From Strigomonas culicis (lineage: Eukaryota; Euglenozoa; Kinetoplastea; Trypanosomatida; Trypanosomatidae), in the NCBI GenBank assembly GCA_000482145.1, contig AUXH01000376.1, forward strand, positions 1-19,075: a stretch of 19,075 nucleotides of DNA, written 5' to 3'. Below are positions 14,429-19,075 of the stretch, piece after piece; the stretch's first letter is position 1; every line of letters begins with the position of its first letter. The notes under the pieces are model-generated. The model made no database searches. It had not been told where the DNA came from and saw nothing but the letters and a program-made list of their open reading frames with translations. The position numbers were made by a program, and so were the translations under genes.

Positions 14429-17400
14429 CTAGGCAGAAATACGTCTGTTACTGGACCGCGGCTTCACGCTGACCACATCTGGTGGGTTCTTGGAATGCAA
14501 TCGTTTGCGTGCTATCGTGTCCATGTCCGTGTCACCGCCTGTAGGAGCGCGGATGACAGCATTTGCAGTCGTGTGTGGGTTGGCGTGGTTGGCGTTGCCA
14601 GTGCTGCCGCTGGGTGCCCCGATAGACTGCGTGCGGACGCGCGACATCCGCAGGCGCTGCTGCCCCGAGGCGGCACCCCCGGACGCGCTCACCGGCTTTA
14701 TAATGTACATCGCGCGATTCGGCTCGCTGTCGCTCGCCACGGTCGTGCGCGGATGGTCCAGGTCCATGGTCACCATCTGGCCAGGCACCTTCATCGTCCG
14801 CTGCAGAAGGTCGCTCACCTGCTGCTCGCTCGCCTCGAGCTGGCGCTCCAGCTCCGCCACACGCTTCTTGTAGAAGTTACAGGAGTCCTTCGAATCCTCG
14901 TAGTCGTGACGCAGCTCCGCGATTTGCGCGGCCAGTGTATCACGCTGTGCCTTATGCCCCTTTGCCTCGCCCGTCTTCCGTTCCAGCAGGTGCACCAGCT
15001 CCGTGTTGGCAAGGTCCTTCTCGCGGAAGGCAAGATACAGCTTCTCGTGCAGCTTGTTCATGTTGATGAGCTGCTGCTCCACGAGCTGGTGTCGCTCGAT
15101 CTGGCGATCCATGTAAGTCGTGAAATCCGCCATCTGCTGCTCCATCTGCGCCTTGCGGGACTGCGCGGCCTCCTCCAGGCGGAAGAGCGTGCGGTAGCGG
15201 TCCTCGCCGTAGTCGAGCCGCGACTGCAGCAGCTGCTGCTGCTGCTCCAGGTCCTCAATGATGTAGTCCTTCTCGCGCGACCGGAGGGCCTCGCTGTCGA
15301 GCTGCTGCTTGAGATCGCGCAGCTGAGCGCGCAGGCTGATGTTCTCCTGCGCCTGCGCCAGGCTGCCGCCGCTGCCCGCCGCGCCCGAGCCGCTCATGGA
15401 CCCGCTGCCGAGGAGCAGCCGCGCGTCTGTGGTGGACGAGGTGCCAGAGCAGTCGGCGTAGCGCGCCTTCTGCTGCGGGGTGAGCACGCGCCAGACGGAC
15501 TCGAAGCTGGCGCGACGGTTCGTGAGCTCCTCCTCCAGCCGCTTGCCCTTCTGCTCCCACTCGTGCAGCTCCTTCTCCATCTCGGTCAGTCGGTTCTGCT
15601 GCTCCTCGCAGTACGTGTTCTGCTCCTGCAGCTTCGCCAAGAGGTCGTGTTGCTGCTCGAGCTCGATGGAGGACTTGGTGCCGTACAGCTGCAGACACTC
15701 GTCGCGCACCGCGCGATCTGTGTAGTCGCGGTAGATCTTCAGCTCCATGCTCTCGATCTGCTCCTTTAGGCTGCGCTTCTCCTCGTTGATCCGCTCACAC
15801 GCCCGCGCGAGGGCGTCGTCGCGCGCCTCATGCGCCACCAGCTCCCGGCGCACCTCCAGCAACTGCTCGTCCATCGTGTAGTTCTGCGCCCGCAGCGACT
15901 GCACGGTCCGCTCCTGCACCTGGCACCGCTCGCGCATCTCGCTGTACTCCTCCTGGCTCCGCAGGAGCGCGTTCACGAGCGCCTCGAACCTCTCAGGCGC
16001 CAGCGCGCCGCGCGCCTCCTCCACCAGCTGCAGCGCGCCCACCCACTCGCTGGACTCGCCCTCCTCCTCGGCGGGGGCGGCCTCGAGAAGGGCGCAGCGC
16101 TCCGTGATGGACTTGAGCTCCTCCTCGCGCTCCCGCAGCAGCAGCGCGAAGTGGGCGCACTGCTCCTCCTTGAGCCGCAGCAGCTCCCGGTCGCGGTCCG
16201 GCGCCGCGCCGCCGGCGAGGGGCGCGTCGGCGCTCGGGGCGGCCTCGCCGCGCTCCTCGTCCGCGGGGCCCTCGCGCCGGCCGGCGTGCGCGGAGGCCTG
16301 CAGCAGGCGGCCGCGCTCCTTCTCCAGCGACAGCTCGTTCTGCAGCACCGTGACGCGGTGGCGCAGCGTGTCGATGATGCTGCTGAGGTCGCGCAGGACC
16401 TTCTCCGTGCCCGCGCCGTGCGCCTCGTCCGCGGCGCGCGCCTTCAGCTTGGACACGACGCACGCTTTGGCTGTCGTGCCGAACTCGAGCGAGCACTTCG
16501 TCTCCGAGTAGTTCCGCTTCTCCAGCGACGCCGTGACGATGAGCAGCAGGTGCCAGTCCTTGAGGCGGTTTGCGAGGTACAGCGTGAGCAGCGAGTCGCG
16601 GCACGGCACGAGCGGGCTGCCCTCCGCGGACGCCTTCATGACAATGTGGAGCGCCAGGAGCGACTTGTTGATCGCGATCGCCTCCTCCATCTCCACGCCC
16701 GACGAGCCCGACTTCTTGAGCCGCTCCGACCCGGCCAAGTCCGCGAGCGTGACCTTCGTCGTCACGAGCGGCGCCCCGTTCAGGTACTTCGTCACGTGCA
16801 GTGACAGCAGCGCGTGGGAGCGCGAGCTCCGCGCGTTGAGCGCACTCGAGGCAATGTACCGGTGCTTCTGGGCGGCCCGCACACGCCTGTCTAAACTGGC
16901 CGCGTCCTTCACGAGATACTTCGGCTCCGCCACGGTCGTGCTCTGCGGCTTCGGCAGCGGCGTGCCAAAGCTGTCCTCACCGGAGGTGGGCCCCAGCAGG
17001 TTGTACGCCTTGTTGTTGTAGATCTGCACGTAGGAGAGCTCCACCACGTCGTTCTCCGCGTCCACCCAGTCGAACACGGCCTGCGTCAGCGCCGGCGCCA
17101 GCTTGTTGATCGTGTGCGTCTTGCCGCTGCCCGTCTGCCCGTAGCACAGCACGCACGTGTTGAAGCCGGCCGCGAGCTGGTCGATGATGGACGGCACGAG
17201 ATAGCCGCACACCTCCTCGTCCGTCTGCTTCGGGTTGAAGACGTGCCCGAAGCGGTAGCTGCGGCGCTCCTCGACGGAGCTGTCGGAGCTGCTACTGGGG
17301 CCGGTCAGCGTCAGTACGCAGCCAGGGGGGGCGGCCGCCTCGCCGTCCTGCGACCGCCCCACGCGGGCGGACGCTGGCACGGAGGCGCACGCTACGGGCG

Positions 17401-17932
17401 CGCGGCCGGTGCGCGGCGTGCTGCCCTGGCCCATGCGCGGGGTACCGCCGCGCCCAGTGCGCGGCGTACCGACGCGGCCGGTGCGCGGGGTGCCCATGCG
17501 GGGCGTGCTGCCGACGCCGTCGCCACACCGTGCGGTGCGCGGGGGCTCAGGGGGGGCCTCCTCTACGCTGTACTGCACGTAGCCGCTCTTGAGATGCTCG
17601 ACCAGGGGCTTCAGGCGGATGACTACGCTGACGCACTCTTGGTTCACCATGCCGGAGCTACGCGGCGTGGGGTCTGCGTGGAGCGGTTTGCTCCCCAGCC
17701 GCTGCCTCCGGTCTGTGCTCAGCTGCGTCACGTCAGGGCTCATGGAGACCGACAGGTCCGTGGTCAGGCAGTCCACCAAGCGCGTTGGGGTCCGGGGGGT
17801 GTTGATGCCGCCAACCTCGGGGGAGGCCTCGCGCAGCCCGACGGCGCCGCCGCTTGGGGAGCGGAAGCCCTCTGCTTCAAATGATGGACGCAGTGCGCCT
17901 CTGTATCGACTCTCTTCGTCTATGCCACTCAT
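14429..17932 (-). CDS. Kinesin with repeat insertion in the motor and long coiled-coil tail
   Basis: A 1167-residue kinesin. The first 95 residues are a Ser/Thr/Pro-rich extension. The motor starts at VSVVIRLKPL (101-110), then carries an insertion of about 90 residues including TPR-containing repeats (141-178). The core resumes with the strand-like CVLTLTG (205-211) and YRFGHVFNPKQ (226-236). The P-loop is GQTGSGKT (265-272), switch I NARSSRSHA (366-374) and switch II LADLAGSER (396-404, Ala in place of the usual Val); all ATPase residues are present. The motor ends about 495. Coiled coil fills most of 505-810 and 860-1048, broken by an Ala/Gly/Glu segment (545-580) and a Gly/Ser linker (842-858). 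The last 120 residues are basic and low-complexity. No named family is evident; trypanosomatids have many lineage-specific kinesins. The ATG at 17932 (MSGIDEE) is used; extension to 17965 would require a TTG start. Confidence 0.93.
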   Translation of the reverse strand: MSGIDEESRYRGALRPSFEAEGFRSPSGGAVGLREASPEVGGINTPRTPTRLVDCLTTDLSVSMSPDVTQLSTDRRQRLGSKPLHADPTPRSSGMVNQECVSVVIRLKPLVEHLKSGYVQYSVEEAPPEPPRTARCGDGVGSTPRMGTPRTGRVGTPRTGRGGTPRMGQGSTPRTGRAPVACASVPASARVGRSQDGEAAAPPGCVLTLTGPSSSSDSSVEERRSYRFGHVFNPKQTDEEVCGYLVPSIIDQLAAGFNTCVLCYGQTGSGKTHTINKLAPALTQAVFDWVDAENDVVELSYVQIYNNKAYNLLGPTSGEDSFGTPLPKPQSTTVAEPKYLVKDAASLDRRVRAAQKHRYIASSALNARSSRSHALLSLHVTKYLNGAPLVTTKVTLADLAGSERLKKSGSSGVEMEEAIAINKSLLALHIVMKASAEGSPLVPCRDSLLTLYLANRLKDWHLLLIVTASLEKRNYSETKCSLEFGTTAKACVVSKLKARAADEAHGAGTEKVLRDLSSIIDTLRHRVTVLQNELSLEKERGRLLQASAHAGRREGPADEERGEAAPSADAPLAGGAAPDRDRELLRLKEEQCAHFALLLREREEELKSITERCALLEAAPAEEEGESSEWVGALQLVEEARGALAPERFEALVNALLRSQEEYSEMRERCQVQERTVQSLRAQNYTMDEQLLEVRRELVAHEARDDALARACERINEEKRSLKEQIESMELKIYRDYTDRAVRDECLQLYGTKSSIELEQQHDLLAKLQEQNTYCEEQQNRLTEMEKELHEWEQKGKRLEEELTNRRASFESVWRVLTPQQKARYADCSGTSSTTDARLLLGSGSMSGSGAAGSGGSLAQAQENISLRAQLRDLKQQLDSEALRSREKDYIIEDLEQQQQLLQSRLDYGEDRYRTLFRLEEAAQSRKAQMEQQMADFTTYMDRQIERHQLVEQQLINMNKLHEKLYLAFREKDLANTELVHLLERKTGEAKGHKAQRDTLAAQIAELRHDYEDSKDSCNFYKKRVAELERQLEASEQQVSDLLQRTMKVPGQMVTMDLDHPRTTVASDSEPNRAMYIIKPVSASGGAASGQQRLRMSRVRTQSIGAPSGSTGNANHANPHTTANAVIRAPTGGDTDMDTIARKRLHSKNPPDVVSVKPRSSNRRISA
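17399..17512 (-). repeat. 24-bp in-frame minisatellite encoding (G/S)TPRTGRx
   Basis: A short GC-rich tandem array inside the kinesin motor insertion. It encodes one partial and four 8-residue units: STPRMG, GTPRTGRV, GTPRTGRG, GTPRMGQG, STPRTGRA. Each unit adds a basic patch and a Thr-Pro site. The reading frame is preserved. A similar NTPRTPTR occurs once in the N-terminal extension (residues 44-51). Confidence 0.9.
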
Positions 17933-18581
17933 TGACGTGGCGTCAAAACTAAGTATAAACAACAATAAAAGATCTTGTAGGTATCACGTTGTATTTCTAA
18001 ACCTATAAAATAGAGACAAGAGGTACGAAAGAAAAAAAAACATTGAACTTGAGGACAAGACAAGAAAGGCCCTCGACAGTCCGCACAACAACACTCTCCC
18101 CCTGCAGCAGAGCCAGATGGAGAAGCGAGCGAAATCGAAAGAAACTAAAGATAGTTAAAGCACTGTCATGCTCTTTTCAGTCTATCAACGGTGTTTATAT
18201 TTATCCCTGAGAGTTTCATTTAATTAAAGAACCTACGCTAGTTATAGTTACGGGGGAAAAAAAAAAGAAACAAAGAAAAAATACTAACAAAACATTTAAC
18301 CGATAAAGGAAAAACTAACAAGTTCTCTCGTCGCATATGAAAACACCTCTTGTCTTCGCTTTTCATGGAAAGCAAAAAAAAAGAGCATTTTTAAATGCTG
18401 CATAAAGAAGAAGAAATTCATCTTCCCTTGTCAGTTCACACCAAAAAAAAAACACTTTTTTCTTTCTGAAAAAAAAAGGGCAGGTGTTAAAACTAATCCT
18501 ATAAACGAAACTTTATCGATTTTAAATGCTCACCATCTTGCGTTTCAAAAATTTAAAAAAAAAGAAAAACAGTTAAACCAC
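17933..18581. other. Longest intergenic region, 3' flank of the H+-ATPase
   Basis: About 650 nt, the longest gap and clearly AT-rich. From the left it holds the kinesin leader and acceptor tract, then what should be the H+-ATPase 3' untranslated region, with many A-runs on the plus strand (U-runs in the transcript). It includes a small inverted repeat at 18384-18399 and the same 10-mer (TTTAAATGCT) again at 18521-18530. I see no gene, tRNA or snRNA. Confidence 0.7.
18003..18041 (-). promoter_or_regulatory. Trans-splice acceptor of the repeat kinesin
   Basis: The minus strand has T9 and pyrimidine-rich sequence ending CTCTATTTTATAG, with AG at 18004-18003; GTTTAG follows immediately. The leader would be about 70 nt and has no upstream ATG. 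Confidence 0.65.
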
Positions 18582-19075
18582 TTAGTGCTTGTTACCCTTG
18601 GCATTGACGGGGCTGACGGGCGACATCTCGGCGCCGCTGACCTGGCTGCCCTGGTCGACCTTGGGCGCGGCGGGCTCCGCCTCCTTCTTCTCCTGGCGCT
18701 TCCCGAAGCCCTTGTCGTCTTCGTCCACGCCGTCCGAGTAGGGCTTGATGGGGCCAGCGCCGGCCGTGTCCGACACGCAGCCGAACATGTCGACTGCGTC
18801 CATGAACATGTGGCCGAGCACCTTCACGATGTCCTGGATGAACCACCACACGACGCAGTAGATCCACACCCACAGGGGGAGCAGCGTCTCAGAGAGGCTG
18901 TCACCCCACGCGAGGCCCTCCGTCAGCACCTCATCCGGGCGCGTCTTGTGCCAGAAGGCCGCAGCCATGGTCGACACGAGCAGGGAGATGATCGCGCCGA
19001 TGAACAGAATCGGGCTGGGCGCCATCGCGTAGAAGAAGTCGCCGCCCGTACGGGACGAGAACAGCGTCAGGAAGT
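18582..19075 (-). CDS. Plasma-membrane P-type (P3A) H+-ATPase, C-terminal part only
   Basis: The last 163 residues of a protein whose frame runs open through the right edge, so the gene is cut by the window and not truncated in the genome as far as can be seen. The visible part starts FLTLFSSRTGGDFFYA and continues MAPSPILFIGAIISLLVSTM (membrane helix, probably TM9), a short loop with WHKTRPDEVLTEGLAW, then ETLLPLWVWIYCVVWWFIQDIVKVLG (TM10). The RTGGDFF segment and the W-x-W-I-Y...QDIVKVL pattern match the end of plant, fungal and Leishmania plasma-membrane proton pumps, which acidify the exterior and energise uptake. A tail of about 77 hydrophilic residues follows, with acidic (DEDDKGFGK) and Lys/Glu stretches and two Ser-Pro sites (MSPVSPV). 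In plants and fungi this tail is autoinhibitory. The internal methionine at 19025 is not the start. The catalytic DKTGT region is outside the window. Confidence 0.9.
   Translation of the reverse strand, partial: FLTLFSSRTGGDFFYAMAPSPILFIGAIISLLVSTMAAAFWHKTRPDEVLTEGLAWGDSLSETLLPLWVWIYCVVWWFIQDIVKVLGHMFMDAVDMFGCVSDTAGAGPIKPYSDGVDEDDKGFGKRQEKKEAEPAAPKVDQGSQVSGAEMSPVSPVNAKGNKH

Noticed and set aside
14495..16804. Plus-strand ORFs of 424 and 324 codons opposite the repeat kinesin tail
   Set aside because: Leu/Val/Arg/Gln-rich antisense of a coiled-coil region; coiled-coil genes commonly give long Leu-rich antisense frames.
17933..17965. N-terminal extension of the repeat kinesin by 11 residues
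   Set aside because: It would begin with TTG; eukaryotic nuclear genes use ATG, and the segment lies in the predicted 5' UTR. The same reasoning removed extensions of the BTB-like gene (to 14097, TTG) and the tail-anchored gene (to 11474, GTG).
18582..19025. Complete small two-span membrane protein starting at the ATG at 19025
   Set aside because: The frame stays open to the right edge and the upstream residues (SSRTGGDFFYA) continue the conserved H+-ATPase sequence, so this methionine is internal.
1..19075. Strand-switch region, tRNA or spliced-leader RNA genes, retroposons
   Set aside because: All credible genes share one strand, and I found no cloverleaf-like, spliced-leader-exon-like or retroposon-like sequence in the gaps by eye; a tRNAscan or covariance-model search would be the decisive check.

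Overview
This window reads as nuclear DNA of a trypanosomatid (Kinetoplastea). Eleven protein genes all lie on the minus strand. None shows an intron, and gaps of about 270-650 nt separate them. The coding parts are strongly GC-rich. The gaps are AT-rich and purine-biased on the plus strand, so on the transcribed strand they carry polypyrimidine tracts ending in AG just before the start codons. This is the layout of a polycistronic unit processed by spliced-leader trans-splicing. Gene content agrees: a nucleoside hydrolase with every active-site residue of the Crithidia-type enzyme, a P3A proton ATPase, gamma-glutamylcysteine synthetase (trypanothione pathway) and two divergent kinesins. Genus cannot be fixed from sequence alone; the short gaps look more compact than in Leishmania.

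Transcription runs right to left. In that order: the 3' end of a plasma-membrane H+-ATPase (18582-19075, 5' part outside the window); a large kinesin (14429-17932) with a tandem-repeat insertion near the start of its motor; a divergent BTB-like coiled-coil protein (12931-14004); an inosine-uridine nucleoside hydrolase (11694-12638); a small tail-anchored, possibly MSP/VAP-like protein (10797-11345); a second kinesin (8072-10483) ending in a polybasic stretch and a CaaX box; the ribosome-biogenesis factor NOC2 (5851-7758); the Golgi membrane protein GOT1 (4950-5381); an unrecognised 224-residue protein (4003-4677); a calmodulin-fold protein with a charged insertion (2938-3702); and gamma-glutamylcysteine synthetase (489-2537). 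A (CT)n tract on the minus strand at the left edge is probably the acceptor tract of the next gene.

The genes are not one pathway. Co-transcription of unrelated housekeeping genes is normal in trypanosomatids, where control is mostly post-transcriptional. The observations most worth following up are the kinesin predicted to be farnesylated (C-terminus CNIM, a lysine-rich run before it and a second cysteine two residues upstream), the calmodulin-like protein whose second calcium loop is replaced by about 65 charged residues, and the 8-residue repeat array inside the other kinesin's motor. I saw no mobile element, CRISPR array, tRNA, rRNA or strand-switch region.
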